A stretch of 64,000 bases of DNA from Muribaculaceae bacterium. GTDB lineage: Bacteria; Bacteroidota; Bacteroidia; Bacteroidales; Muribaculaceae. The notes under the pieces are model-generated. The model saw nothing but the letters and a program-made list of their open reading frames with translations. It searched no databases and was not told where the DNA came from. Position 1 is the stretch's first letter, and each line of letters starts with the position of its first letter. The stretch spans positions 248,001-312,000 of the forward strand of contig JAEETL010000001.1 of NCBI GenBank assembly GCA_016290325.1, given 5' to 3'. A program made the translations under genes and the position numbers. Of the stretch, positions 14,885 through 25,600 are shown in pieces.

Positions 14885-15457
14885 TTACGCGTCAAGAGCT
14901 TGCTTGATCAGCTCAAAGATGCCGTCGATGCTGCCCAGTCCGTTGATAGCGCGGTACTTGCCCTGCTCCTCATAGTAGGCCTTCAAGGGCGAAGTCTGAT
15001 TGTGGTAAGTCTCCAGGCGCTTGCGGGCTGTATCCTCGTTGTCGTCTGAACGGCCACTCATCTGACCGCGCAGCAAGATGCGCTTGATGAGTTCATCCTC
15101 TGGCACTTCAAGTCCAACCACGGCATCAATCTGTGTGCCACGGTCGGCCAGCAGTTGCTCCAAAGCCTCGGCCTGAGGAATGGTGCGGGGGAAACCGTCA
15201 AAAATCACGCCCTTGCTGACTTTGTCCTTGTTGTCGTCAAGCACTTGGGCCAGGATATCGATGATGAGTTCATCAGGAACGAGTTGACCTTGGTCAATGT
15301 AACCCTTGGCTGTCTTGCCCAGGTCGGTGCCACGGCGGATGTTGTCGCGCAGCACGTCGCCCGTCGAGATGTGATACAGGTTGTAATGTTCAATAAGTTT
15401 ATCGCTCTGGGTGCCTTTGCCCGAACCGGGCGCACCAAAAATGACAATGTTCAACAT
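14885..15457 (-). CDS. adk: adenylate kinase
   Basis: 190 residues, short-LID form usual in Bacteroidota. Catalyses ATP + AMP = 2 ADP in the cytosol. P-loop GAPGSGKGT at 8-16, AMP site STGDVLRDNI and DGFPRT (GVIFDGFPRTIPQAEALEQL), LID region RGQMSGRSDDN without zinc cysteines, then ARKRLETYHNQTSPL. Second gene of a purine operon, 44 bases behind hpt. All key residues present. Confidence 0.98.
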   Translation of the reverse strand: MLNIVIFGAPGSGKGTQSDKLIEHYNLYHISTGDVLRDNIRRGTDLGKTAKGYIDQGQLVPDELIIDILAQVLDDNKDKVSKGVIFDGFPRTIPQAEALEQLLADRGTQIDAVVGLEVPEDELIKRILLRGQMSGRSDDNEDTARKRLETYHNQTSPLKAYYEEQGKYRAINGLGSIDGIFELIKQALDA

Positions 15458-15501
15458 GATTTGCTAAGATTCTATTTTATATTATAAATAATGTGTATTG
15501 C

Positions 15502-16047
15502 TTATTTTTTCTCTTTTAGCACATAGATGTCTGGCAAGTTGCGTGCCAGCCCATCAAGGTCGAGACCATAGCCCAAAATGAATTTTGAGGGAATCTCGAA
15601 GCCCACATACTCAGGCCCCGTGCCCACCTTGAGCGCTTCGGGCTTGAACAGCAGGGATACCATCTTGACCGACGCAGGTTCATGTTTGGCGAGTTCCTTG
15701 CGCAACTGGCTTGCCGTTACACCGCTGTCGATAATGTCCTCAACGATGATGATGTGGCGCCCGGTGATGTCCTCTGTCAGACCCATGATTTCCTTGACAT
15801 CGCCTGTCGAGGCCATGCCCTCATAGGACTTGAAACGGATAAAAGTGATTTCGGCATCATGCATATCACAGGCACGGAACAGGTCGGCGGCAAAAATGAA
15901 TGCTCCGTTGAGCACACATAGGAATAAAGGATTTTTCCCGTCATAGTCGCGCTTGATTTCCTGGGCCAGGCGTTGTACTTGGCCAGAAATCTCTTCACGT
16001 TTGATGTAAGGCTCAAACGTTAGGCCCTGATAAGTTACTTCTTTCAT
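15502..16047 (-). CDS. hpt: hypoxanthine phosphoribosyltransferase
   Basis: 181 residues. Salvages hypoxanthine/guanine with PRPP to IMP/GMP. PRPP-binding loop VEDIIDSGVT at 102-111, active-site flexible loop KSYEGMASTGDVK, and purine-site segment YVGFEIPSKFILGYGLDLDG near the C-terminus. No signal peptide. Transcribed before adk; -7 box TAACTTTG at 16077-16070 on the minus strand. Confidence 0.97.
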   Translation of the reverse strand: MKEVTYQGLTFEPYIKREEISGQVQRLAQEIKRDYDGKNPLFLCVLNGAFIFAADLFRACDMHDAEITFIRFKSYEGMASTGDVKEIMGLTEDITGRHIIIVEDIIDSGVTASQLRKELAKHEPASVKMVSLLFKPEALKVGTGPEYVGFEIPSKFILGYGLDLDGLARNLPDIYVLKEKK

Positions 16048-16069
16048 GTGGTAATAGAGAATTAGACTG

Positions 16070-16077
16070 CAAAGTTA
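16070..16077 (-). promoter_or_regulatory. -7 box of hpt-adk
   Basis: TAACTTTG on the minus strand, 23 bases before the hpt ATG. Confidence 0.5.
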
Positions 16078-16152
16078 CTCAAAAGAGCTAACACTTCAGA
16101 CCTCGTGGCTTGCTTTTTTATTAAAATGGATGAAAAAATGAGATAGAAAAGT

Positions 16153-16231
16153 GAGCTAGAGGCTCGTAATACCCCAACTTGCTGCCCGTCGTGACAAGAG
16201 CGGGTGTCAGGGTATTGCGAGCCTCTAGCTC
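16153..16231. terminator. long hairpin (22-bp stem) behind POT transporter gene
   Basis: 16153-16174 pairs with 16210-16231 (21 Watson-Crick plus one G-U), 35-base loop with its own CCCG/CGGG stem. It starts 14 bases past the transporter stop on the minus strand. Probably a terminator, though the stem is unusually long and no T-run follows. Confidence 0.5.
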
Positions 16232-16244
16232 GTTATTTGGTTAG

Positions 16245-17786
16245 TTACTTGGCGACTTTCTCCAGGCGCTTCATCATTGCAAACATGAAGATGGCTGCCA
16301 CGAGGCAGACGCCCAGGAATACGCACCAGCATACCCACAGGGGCACCTTGCCCCACAGGGCACCACCCACCAGGACGAGTTGGTTGCCCAGTGCGGTAGA
16401 AACAAACCAGCCGCCCATCATGGCACCCTTATACTTGGGAGGAGCTACCTTGCTGACAAACGAAATACCCATCGGCGAAAGTAACAGCTCACCAAAGGTC
16501 AGCACCAGATAGACGCTAATCAATAGGTTGGGTGTTACATCGGCCACGTGCTTGCCGACAAGGTTGCCGCTGGCGTCAAGTGTCTGTTCGGGCATGGGCA
16601 GGCCAACCGAGGCAAATGCCATGATGGCATAGGCAACGGCGGCAACCACCATACCGTAGGCTATCTTCCTGGGTGCCGAGGGTTCCTTACCCTTGCTGGC
16701 CAACCAACTGAAGATGGCCATAGACACGGGCGTCAGTGCAACGACATAGAAGGGGTTGAACTGCTGGAAAATCGGGGCCGAAATGTCGATGGTATCCATG
16801 GAACGGCTGTACTTGTAACCCAGAATAGCTAGCGCGGCTACAATGATGGAGGCCGAGATGCATTTGCCCTTGGCGGTCTTGCTCTGGAACAGTGAGAAGC
16901 CGGCATAAACGATGAAGATGACCAATACCAGGTTCCACACGTCAAATGCCATGCTCTCCAGGCCGCTAGACGTGTTGGCTGTAAACTCGTCGGCAAAGAA
17001 GGTCAGTGACAGACCGTTCTGGTGGAATGCCATCCAGAAGAATACGACCACGGCAAACACAAGGCACAGGGCGATGATGCGGGCCTTGGTGTCCTCCTTG
17101 CTCAATTCGGGTTCCTTGACGGTGTTATCCTCGGCCTTGGCAGTGGCTTTCTTGCCGCCCTCACAGTGGCGGAAGGTGCTGCGGAAGGCGTAATAGATGG
17201 CGATCGACAGAACCAGAGAAACACAGGCCACTGCAAACGAGAAATGATAGGCGTCATTAGATGAGAATCCCCAAACGGTCTCGGCATACTCCTTGATCTT
17301 CACGGCAGCAGTCGGTGCGAACAGGGCGCCGATGTTGATGGCCATGTAGAAAATCGAGAAACCAGCGTCGCGCTTGGCGGCATAGCGGGTGTCATCATAC
17401 AGATTGCCCACCATCACCTGCAGGTTGCCCTTGAACAGGCCGGTGCCCAAGCCAATTAGCAGTAGTGCTCCGATCATCACAATTAACGCAAAGGTGTTGC
17501 CGCCCAGAGGAACGGCCAGCAGCAGGTAGCCCAGGAACATGATGATAATACCGATGGTTACCATCTTGCCGAAACCGAACTTGTCGGCCATCCAGCCGCC
17601 AATCAACGGCAGGAAATACACCACCATCAGGAATGAACTGTAGATGGTGCCGGCAACAGCCGGTGACAGGCCATAGTTAGCCCTGAGGAAGAGGGCGAAC
17701 ACAGCAATCATCGTGTAGTAGCCAAAGCGCTCGCCCGTGTTGGCGAGTGCCAACGCGAATAGTCCTTTAGGTTGTCCTTCAAACAT
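16245..17786 (-). CDS. POT/PTR family proton-coupled oligopeptide transporter
   Basis: 513 residues, about 14 membrane segments. The family signature ERFGYY sits at 19-24 in helix 1 (NTGERFGYYTMIAVFALFL), followed by GGWMADKFGFGKMVTIGIII (MFS loop 2-3 motif) and LGTGLFKGNLQVMVGNLYDD. Imports di- and tripeptides with protons across the inner membrane. A cytoplasmic insert around 205-230 is charged (EGGKKATAKAEDNTVKEPEL). Tandem paralogue of the next upstream gene, 79 bases away on the same strand, probably one operon. Confidence 0.94.
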   Translation of the reverse strand: MFEGQPKGLFALALANTGERFGYYTMIAVFALFLRANYGLSPAVAGTIYSSFLMVVYFLPLIGGWMADKFGFGKMVTIGIIIMFLGYLLLAVPLGGNTFALIVMIGALLLIGLGTGLFKGNLQVMVGNLYDDTRYAAKRDAGFSIFYMAINIGALFAPTAAVKIKEYAETVWGFSSNDAYHFSFAVACVSLVLSIAIYYAFRSTFRHCEGGKKATAKAEDNTVKEPELSKEDTKARIIALCLVFAVVVFFWMAFHQNGLSLTFFADEFTANTSSGLESMAFDVWNLVLVIFIVYAGFSLFQSKTAKGKCISASIIVAALAILGYKYSRSMDTIDISAPIFQQFNPFYVVALTPVSMAIFSWLASKGKEPSAPRKIAYGMVVAAVAYAIMAFASVGLPMPEQTLDASGNLVGKHVADVTPNLLISVYLVLTFGELLLSPMGISFVSKVAPPKYKGAMMGGWFVSTALGNQLVLVGGALWGKVPLWVCWCVFLGVCLVAAIFMFAMMKRLEKVAK

Positions 17787-17865
17787 ATTATTTCTCTTTT
17801 TATCTAGAAAACCTAGATATTCTAGATCCTCGAGATTCTCCTGTAGATTAATATCGAGTAAAAAA

Positions 17866-19431
17866 TTACTTGTCGCTAGTTACGCGCTCGAGCCACTTCA
17901 CCATAGCGAGCATCACGCCAGCAGAGATGAAGCAGACGCAGATGAATACGCCCCAGCACTGCCACAACGGAATGTTGTTGTACATGATGGTGCCGATGGG
18001 CAGCAAGATGTTACCAACGGCGGTGGTACCGAGCCACAGACCTTGGCACAGACCGAGCATGGTCTTGGGAGCCACCTTGGAAACAAACGAAAGACCCAGC
18101 GGCGAGATGAACAACTCGGCAACGGTGAGCAGGAAGTAGGTGGCGATCATTACCCACCAACCAGCCTTCATGCCCATCTTGGCGTCGGCGTTGAGCAGTT
18201 TGAACTCATCACCTGAGGGATAACCTGCCGTGTAAGAGTAAACAGCCAGGAACAGATAAGCCAGACCAGCAATGCACATACCGTATGCAATCTTGCGGGG
18301 AGTGGAAATCTCTTTACCACGCTTGCTTAGGGCACCGAAGATCAACATGATGATCGGGGTGAGCACAATCACGAAGAACGGATTCACGGCTTGCCACAGC
18401 TCGGCGGGCAACTGATCGCTCTTGACGAAGTCGCGGGCAAAGAATGACAGGGTAACACCGTTCTGGTGGAACGAGAACCAGAAGAAGATGACAACGCCGA
18501 GCACTGCAAGCAGGGCATACAAGCGCTGACGCAATTCCTTGGCCATGGACTTCTTCTCCTCGGGAGTGAGCTCAACCGAAGCGGCAGCGGTCTTCTTGCC
18601 CGGGGTGGGGAAGAGACCACGCTTAGCAACGAAGATGCTCAACGAGATCAGCATGGCGATTACCGATGCGATGAAGGCAAAGTGAACGCCCTGGTTGAAC
18701 ACTTCGAGGTAGCTCTGGCAAGCCTCGGGTGTGACACTACCCGTTATACCTGCCTGAGTGAGGTAGGTCTGCAGGTTGGTCATCTGGTCAGCGGGAATGG
18801 TACCGTCAATGTACTTGTGGCACAGGGCGGGCAACTCGGCAACATAGGTGAAACCGTGACGTCCCAGCCACCACTTGCGCAGGAAGGGGGCGATGAACGG
18901 TGCAACCAAACCACCGATGTTGATGAACACGTAGAAAATCTGGAAACCGGCGTCGCGGCGGCCCTTCATGGCCTTAAGTTCCTCTTCAGATATGCCATCT
19001 GCGGCAGCATCTGCCTCCATGTCATCATACATCTGTCCCACGATAGCCTGCAGGTTACCCTTGAACAGACCGTTACCGAAGGCGATCATTACCAGTGCCA
19101 CACAGGTGAGTACCAGCAGCATGGTCATCGTTCCTGCGGTGGCGGTAATAGGAATAGCAAGGGCTGCATAACCGAGCGCCATGACGATGATACCCGTCAT
19201 GATGGTGCCCTTGTAGTTCTGGGTGCGGTCGGCGATAATGCCACCTACAAGACTCAGAACGTAAATGGCTGCAAGGAAAATAGAGTAAATCAAGGCCGCT
19301 TTATCATCGGCCAGGCCGAACTTGGAGCACAGGAACAGTGACAGCACAGCGGCCATGATGTAGTAGCCAAAGCGCTCGCCCATGTTGCTCAACGCGGCAG
19401 GGATTAGACCCTTGGGATGTTTTTTAAACAT
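17866..19431 (-). CDS. POT/PTR family proton-coupled oligopeptide transporter (paralogue)
   Basis: 521 residues with the same start architecture (ERFGYY at 19-24, SNMGERFGYYIMAAVLSLFL) and FGNGLFKGNLQAIVGQMYDD. It differs from its neighbour in a longer loop around 145-225 (EADAAADGISEEELKAMKGR, HKYIDGTIPADQMTNLQTYL) between helices 4-6, which may alter substrate range. Lies between sufE and the other POT gene, all on the minus strand with short gaps, so co-transcription is likely. Together with pepT this gives a peptide uptake and breakdown path. Confidence 0.94.
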   Translation of the reverse strand: MFKKHPKGLIPAALSNMGERFGYYIMAAVLSLFLCSKFGLADDKAALIYSIFLAAIYVLSLVGGIIADRTQNYKGTIMTGIIVMALGYAALAIPITATAGTMTMLLVLTCVALVMIAFGNGLFKGNLQAIVGQMYDDMEADAAADGISEEELKAMKGRRDAGFQIFYVFINIGGLVAPFIAPFLRKWWLGRHGFTYVAELPALCHKYIDGTIPADQMTNLQTYLTQAGITGSVTPEACQSYLEVFNQGVHFAFIASVIAMLISLSIFVAKRGLFPTPGKKTAAASVELTPEEKKSMAKELRQRLYALLAVLGVVIFFWFSFHQNGVTLSFFARDFVKSDQLPAELWQAVNPFFVIVLTPIIMLIFGALSKRGKEISTPRKIAYGMCIAGLAYLFLAVYSYTAGYPSGDEFKLLNADAKMGMKAGWWVMIATYFLLTVAELFISPLGLSFVSKVAPKTMLGLCQGLWLGTTAVGNILLPIGTIMYNNIPLWQCWGVFICVCFISAGVMLAMVKWLERVTSDK

Positions 19432-19485
19432 AATTTTGTTTTGGTTTATTGGTTAATATTTTAATAATGTGTTATTGTCGTTATC

Positions 19486-19920
19486 TTAACAGCCCGAGTG
19501 GTCGCGAGCCTGATAGGCGATAGCATAGGCGCGGATCTGCTTGATCATCGCCAGCAGGCCGTTGCTGCGGGTGGGGGAGAGGTGCTCCCTCAAGCCGATG
19601 CGCTCGATAAAGTACAAGTCGGTATCGAGCACATCCTGGGGTGTGGCGCCGTCAAGCACGCGCACGAGCATCGAGATGATGCCCTTGACGATGATGGCAT
19701 CGCTGTCGGCCTGCAGCCGCATCTTGCCGTCGATGCAGTCGGCCTGGAGCCATACGCGGCTCTGGCAGCCGTCAATCAGGTTGTCGGCCGTCTTGTATTG
19801 CTCGTCGAGCGCGGGCATCGCGTTGCCCATGTCGATAATAACGCTGTAGCGGTCCATCCAATCGTCCAGACCTTCAAACTCCTCAATGATTTCGTCTTGT
19901 CGCTCGTTGACTGTTGACAT
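19486..19920 (-). CDS. sufE: SufE sulfur-acceptor protein for Fe-S cluster assembly
   Basis: 144 residues, usual size. Takes persulfide sulfur from the cysteine desulfurase SufS. The reactive cysteine is Cys52 in LIDGCQSRVW, followed by ADSDAIIVKGIISMLVRVLD and the helix IGLREHLSPTRSNGLLAMIK, both characteristic. No Suf partners lie nearby in the window; it heads a unit with the POT genes. -7 box TAACTTTG at 19957-19950. Confidence 0.95.
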   Translation of the reverse strand: MSTVNERQDEIIEEFEGLDDWMDRYSVIIDMGNAMPALDEQYKTADNLIDGCQSRVWLQADCIDGKMRLQADSDAIIVKGIISMLVRVLDGATPQDVLDTDLYFIERIGLREHLSPTRSNGLLAMIKQIRAYAIAYQARDHSGC

Positions 19921-19949
19921 GTAAAAATGGTGATGTTTGGTTTAACCTC

Positions 19950-19957
19950 CAAAGTTA
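19950..19957 (-). promoter_or_regulatory. -7 box of sufE
   Basis: TAACTTTG on the minus strand, 30 bases before the sufE ATG. Confidence 0.45.
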
Positions 19958-20052
19958 GGCTTTTTTTTTCAGATAATGTGCATCTTGTGCGCTAAAAATG
20001 CCGATTTGCATCTAAAATGGCTTTCTTGTGGTCGGTTGTTGTGAGAGAATGA

Positions 20053-20090
20053 ATAAAACAGGTCTCGAGACGTTGCCGTCCCGAGACCTG
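20053..20090 (-). terminator. terminator of the PpiD-like gene
   Basis: CAGGTCTCG (20059-20067) pairs with CGAGACCTG (20082-20090). On the minus strand a TTTTATTC tail follows. Starts about 45 bases beyond the stop codon. Confidence 0.6.
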
Positions 20091-20134
20091 CTGTATCAGT
20101 GATTATCTTGCCCCAATGGGGCTTGTGAACGTTA

Positions 20135-22219
20135 TTAGAAGAACTTGATCAAGCTCTTTTTCACCTTGGTGGCCTTGCCTAGGATGCTGTTGATGGTGCG
20201 CGGATTGGCGAACATCTGAGCGCCACGGCTCTGTGCGTAACGGTTGTCGAGTTCCTCCTTGGTGGCCTTGCGCTCAGCCTTCTCCTGCTTCACAATCAGG
20301 TAAACAAAGATGGCGTTCTCACCCTTGTACGGGCCCTGGAGTGTGCCTTGCTTAGCAGCCGAAATGTGGCCAATCAGACCGGGCTCATTGCCCAACTTGG
20401 GATCACCATAAGCGCTGAATACCACATTGACGGTGTCAACATTGGTGCCCATGAGTGCAGCATAGCCGTTCAAATCCTTAGCCTTGCCATTGTATTGCTT
20501 CATCAGGTCATCACCTTTCTTGCTGTTGCGCACGCGCTGGGTAAGCAACTCCTTACCTTGGCTAAAGTTGTAGGGCAGGTAATCGTCGCTATAAACCTCA
20601 TCGATTGCAACTGCGATCAAAGTGTTGTTGTTGTCGCTGAAGATAGGTGATACATCACCCTTCTTGTTGTCAAACGCCCACTTGATAGCCTTGCGGGTAT
20701 CCTTGATACCTGCCTGGTTAAATGAACCCAGACCCAATTGAGCGGTGCTCGGGGTGATCATTGCCTCAACGGCGTTGTAACCAGCCTTGGCAGCGTTCTC
20801 CTCAAAGTCTTTGATGGTCTTGTTCTTGTTGAGGAAGTCCTGGAACTTGTCACGCAATTGCTCGCTAGTCTTGGTGCTTGCATAAGCATCATAGGTAACG
20901 GTGGCAAGGGTGTAGAAAGTCTTGGGAGCCTTCTTCTCGTTCACCTTCATGAGCACGCCACCCCTTTCGCTGGTGGAGTATACGAAGTATGTGCCGGGAG
21001 TAGCGTTGGCGATCTTGGTCTTCAACGAGTCGGGAGTGTTATAAACGCGCTGCCACTGGTTAGGCTTGCCGTCCACCTTCTGGGGATAAGCCTTCTTAAT
21101 CTCATCAATGGTCTTGCCCTCATTGAGTTGTGCCATGATAGTCTGCTGAGTCTTGACGTCACCATCAATAACAACATAACCCATGTCAACCGAGTCAAGG
21201 CTTGCGGCCTTGTTGATGAGTTTGTACATCACGTGATGGTTGTTCACAACACTGTCGCGACGGGTGGTGCCCACCTCAGCGCTGGCGAAGAAGTCGCGTA
21301 CCTTAATGGGTAGTTCGTTCTTGGTCAGCTTGGCAGTGTCGATCTGAACGGTACCCAACAGGCGTACAGAGTCAATGCCACGACCCTTCTGCAGAGCGAT
21401 GTAAGCGGCATCGGCAATCCTGTTGGCTGCTGCGATATCTTCAGCGTTGGGATCGATGTTTACAGCGATGTAGTGGATGGTGCGCACTTCCTCGTCCACC
21501 TTGAACATGGGCTTGAGCTCCTCCCACTTAGCCTTAAGTTCCTCGTCACTTACGGGATACTTGTCATCGGCTAGCGAAGCGTAGTCCTTCTTGACGAAAG
21601 TGACAACGTTGGTGATAGCGTCATCAATCTCCATCTGGGCGCGATCCAGGTCATTAGCCTGCATACAACCGGCAATCAGGTTCTGCAACTTAGCGAACTT
21701 GTACTGCTTGAGGATGTCGTTCTGGAGCTTGTCCCACTGGTATTTAAGCTCAGCTACCTGCGACTTATCTACGCCCTGCTTTCCAGGGTTAATGATGAAG
21801 TCATACAGCTCGGCGGGAGACTTGGCACCAGCTTGCTGTGCAAACTGCACAACAGCGGGAGCGGGATTCTTACCAATCATGAGGTTGGTAATCTCGTCGC
21901 TGCTCACGTCGATACCCAATTTATCATACTCCTGATTGAGCAACTTGTCATTAATCATCTCGTCCAGAACCTGCTGTTGGCGGATAGCTGGATCGGTTTG
22001 CTGCTGGTTGTTCTGTTGGTCCTCAGCAGACACTTGCTCTAAATACTTTTGATAATCTTGAATAGTGATCTTTTCATTGCCAACTTTTGCAGCGAGGGTG
22101 TTGCCACCCAGACGTCCAATGACATCAAAACCTGTTTGAGCAATGAATGCAAACAATGCGCCACCAATCACGATGGCAAGCCATTTTTTGTGTTGCCTGA
22201 TTTTCTCTAATGTAGCCAT
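20135..22219 (-). CDS. PpiD/SurA-type periplasmic peptidyl-prolyl isomerase
   Basis: 694 residues. Cytosolic start with conserved LEKIRQHKKWL, one membrane anchor at about 13-32, then a periplasmic chaperone. Residues about 40-170 are the SurA_N_3 domain (VGNEKITIQDYQKYLEQVSA, LDEMINDKLLNQEYDKLGID). Two parvulin-like regions follow, near 240-350 and 350-460 (KTIDEIKKAYPQKVDGKPNQ), and a C-terminal part ends in LGKATKVKKSLIKFF. Assists folding of outer-membrane and secreted proteins; relevant to the many barrels and secreted enzymes nearby. -7 box TACTTTTG at 22288-22281. Confidence 0.92.
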   Translation of the reverse strand: MATLEKIRQHKKWLAIVIGGALFAFIAQTGFDVIGRLGGNTLAAKVGNEKITIQDYQKYLEQVSAEDQQNNQQQTDPAIRQQQVLDEMINDKLLNQEYDKLGIDVSSDEITNLMIGKNPAPAVVQFAQQAGAKSPAELYDFIINPGKQGVDKSQVAELKYQWDKLQNDILKQYKFAKLQNLIAGCMQANDLDRAQMEIDDAITNVVTFVKKDYASLADDKYPVSDEELKAKWEELKPMFKVDEEVRTIHYIAVNIDPNAEDIAAANRIADAAYIALQKGRGIDSVRLLGTVQIDTAKLTKNELPIKVRDFFASAEVGTTRRDSVVNNHHVMYKLINKAASLDSVDMGYVVIDGDVKTQQTIMAQLNEGKTIDEIKKAYPQKVDGKPNQWQRVYNTPDSLKTKIANATPGTYFVYSTSERGGVLMKVNEKKAPKTFYTLATVTYDAYASTKTSEQLRDKFQDFLNKNKTIKDFEENAAKAGYNAVEAMITPSTAQLGLGSFNQAGIKDTRKAIKWAFDNKKGDVSPIFSDNNNTLIAVAIDEVYSDDYLPYNFSQGKELLTQRVRNSKKGDDLMKQYNGKAKDLNGYAALMGTNVDTVNVVFSAYGDPKLGNEPGLIGHISAAKQGTLQGPYKGENAIFVYLIVKQEKAERKATKEELDNRYAQSRGAQMFANPRTINSILGKATKVKKSLIKFF

Positions 22220-22616
22220 TTACAATTGTTTATATTAATTTATTTCGTTCAATTTTAGGGCTTTTCGCCAAATAAACACGCAAAAGTAGTTATTTTTTAT
22301 ATACTGACAAAGAACAAATTATTTTTTCTGCTTTTTTTGCCATTTTAGGTGATTTTTGCCAATTTGGCGATTTGGGCTATTGTTGTCTTGTTTTGGCCTG
22401 TATTTGAGGCCAGTTTGGCTGAAGGTTATGGTGTGTGGGGATAGTTGATGCGTAAAATCTACATTTATAGGCGATTTTTAGGAATATTTTAGAAGTTGTG
22501 TTGCCGCCGTTTGGCAATTTATGGTTACATTTGCAGTTATTATTAATGTGAATGGCGCGTTGTCAGTATGACAAGGCGTGAAATGTATGGAATAATATAT
22601 AGAACACGATAGTCAT
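22220..22616. other. divergent promoter region
   Basis: About 400 bases between ppiD-like and TPR genes. -7 boxes: TACTTTTG (minus, 22288-22281) and TACATTTG (plus, 22526-22533). In between are T-rich runs and short GCCAA/TTGGC and GGCC...GGCC palindromes (22358-22430) of unknown meaning. No gene seen. Confidence 0.45.
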
Positions 22617-25600
22617 ATGAAAAAGATGAGAAAAGTCTTGATGTCAGCACTTGTGGCCGCACCGCTTGTGGCTGTGGGTCAGCCTGGCGTAATGAACAGT
22701 GAAGCCGCGGGTTATCTCGAGCGCGGCAGGCAGATGTATGAATCGCATAACTATGTGGGCGCTATTGACCAGCTGGAGCACATGAAACAGCTGCCGGCCG
22801 ATGCGTCGCTTAGGGAACAGGCCGATTACTATATCGCCATGAGCCGTTTTGAGCAGGGTGATGAGTCGAGTTTGGCACTATTGCTGCAGTTCATTGACCG
22901 CTATCCATCATCGGCTCTTGCCATGGATGCTCAGATGAGAGTGGGTAACTACTATTTCTATCGCGGACAGTGGGAGAGTGCGCTGTTGAGTTATTCGATG
23001 GTGCGTAACCGTGCACTGGATTTGAACAGCGATGAGGACCTGGAGTACCGTCGTGCCTACTGTAACTTGAGGCTGGGAAATTATGACGAGGCCGAGAGAC
23101 AATATTATGAGCTGGAGAAAAGCCCGCGTTATGGCGGTGCCACCGATTTCTACAAGGCATATCTGGATTATGCGCGTGGCGACTATAACACTGCACGCGA
23201 GAAATTCAGTCATATCCCAGAAGGTAGTGAACTGGGTTACCAGTCCCAGTACTACATGACTCAGATTGACTACAACAAGAAGCAATACCGTCAAGTGATC
23301 GAGCAGGGTAAAGCCTTGCTTGCCGAGCAGCAGAATGATTACTTTGATGCCGAATTGAACCGCCTGGTGGGTGAGAGTTATTTCCACTTGGGCAATGATA
23401 ACGAGGCACGCACCTACCTGCGCCGCTATCTTGACAATCCCGAGGGCGAGCCCTATCGCACGGCGGCCTACACGATGGGTGTATTGGACTACCGCAACGG
23501 CAATTATGAGGCTGTAGTCAACGACATGCAGCACGTGACCGATGGCAGCGACGCGCTCAGCCAGAGCGCTTATCTGTACATGGGTCAGGCCAAGCGACAG
23601 CTAAACGACTTGAATGGTGCCAATGTGGCTTTCCAGCGTGCGGCTACCATGGAGTGTGACCGTAATGTGAAAGAGACGGCATACTATAATTATGCTGTGG
23701 GAGTGAGCAAGGGAGCACGCACACCGTTTGACAAGAGCGTAGACCTGTTTGAGGATTTCCTCAACGAGTATCCCAACTCGCGCTATAAAGATAATGTCGA
23801 GAGCTATCTGGTAGACGCTTTCATGAGCACGACCGATTACGAGCGAGCCTTGACGAGCATTAACCGCATCAAGCAGCCTAGCGCCAAAGTGCTTAAGGCA
23901 AAGCAGAATGTGCTCTACAACCTGGGCGTGCAGGCATTGGCCAATAACCGCAATACCGAGGCTGCCGATTACCTGAAGAAAGCGATTGCCGTAGGCAATT
24001 ATGACAGTGCGGTATTAAACGAGAGCCGCCTGTGGTTGGCCGAGGCACAATACCGCGCCGGCAACTACAAGGAGGCTGCCAAGAACCAGCAGGAATATGT
24101 AAAAACCGCCAGCAAGGGCGATGACAATTATGGTTTGGCACAATATAACCTGGGTTATAGCCTGTTTAATGAAAAGCGCTATGCTGAGGCCAAAACAGCT
24201 TTCCAGAACGCTATTGCCAGCAAGCAGCTGAGCAACGACCTGGTGGCCGATGCCCATAACCGCATCGGCGATGCCCAGTACTATGCCCGTGATTTCTCGG
24301 GTGCCCAGTCTTCCTATGACCAGGCATCGCGGCTCGACAAGAACAGCAGCGGCGATTACTCGATGTATCAAAAGGGTATCATGATGGGCTTGAGCCACCA
24401 GTATGCCGACGAGATTAAGCAGATGGATCAGCTCATCAAGACCTATCCCAAGAGCGACCTGGCGCCCCAGGCGATGTTGGAAAAGGGTAATGCCCAAGCG
24501 TTATTGGGTAAGAACAACGATGCCCTTGACACCTATGCTGGACTGCTCAAGGCCTATCCCAAGAGTGTCGAGGCTCGCAAGGGCCTCCTGCAGACGGCAC
24601 TTGTCAACAAGAGCATGGACAAGGAAGATGCTGCAATCGAGGCCTATAAGAAGGTCATCAAGCAATATCCCACCAGCGACGAGGCACAGGCCGCAGCCGA
24701 GGACATGAAACTCATCTATGCCGACCGTGGCCAGCTCGCTGAGTTTGGCAAGTTCCTCAACAGCGTTCCCAATGCACCCAAGATTGATGTGAACGAGGTC
24801 GAGCGTCTCACGTTTGAAGCCGCCGAGAAGGCCGCTATCGACGCTAAGCCGAGCATCGACAAGATGCAGCAGTATCTCAAGGATTATCCTGCTGGCGCCT
24901 ATGTCGCTAAAGCCAAATACTATATTGCCCGCTACCACTATGGCAAGGGCAACTATACCGAGGCTATGACCGCTATTGACGAAGCGCTTGAGGCGGGTGG
25001 CGATGCCTCCTATGCCCAGGACGCCCTCGCCATGCGCAGCGATATCTTCTCGCGCCAGGGTAAATATGCCGAAGCCCTCCAGAGCTATAAGGATCTTGCC
25101 GAGCGTGCCACCAGCGATGATAACCGCACGCTGGCCCAGCTGGGCGCCCTGCGTGTCGCCAAGCAGATGGGTGACTGGCGACAGGTTCAGGACATCACTG
25201 GCATGTTGCTTGACCGTGGTGGTTTGACTGCCAACGAGGAGAAGGAAGTGACCCTAGACCGTGCCCTTTCACTTGCCCAATTGGGCAATACCAAGGAAGC
25301 TGAGACCGCTTTCAGGACGCTTGCCCGTGATGTGAACAATGAATATGGCGCACAGGCTTCATATGAGTTGTCGCGCATGCAGTATGAGATGTCCAACTTG
25401 CAGGGAGCCGAAGAGACGATTAATGCGCTTATCGAGGCTCGCACGCCCCATGCTTATTGGCTCGCCAAGAGTTTCATCACATTGGCCGATGTGTATTACA
25501 AGCAGAATAAAGTGGCCGATGCGCGTACTACGTTGCAGGATCTCAAGAGCAGTTATCCCGGCAAGGATAAGGACATCTTCAATGATATTGATACCCGCTT

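Noticed and set aside
18466-19341. 291-codon open frame opposite the POT transporter
   Set aside because: Mirror frame of a clear membrane-protein gene; low-complexity His/Gly-rich product, no promoter or start context.
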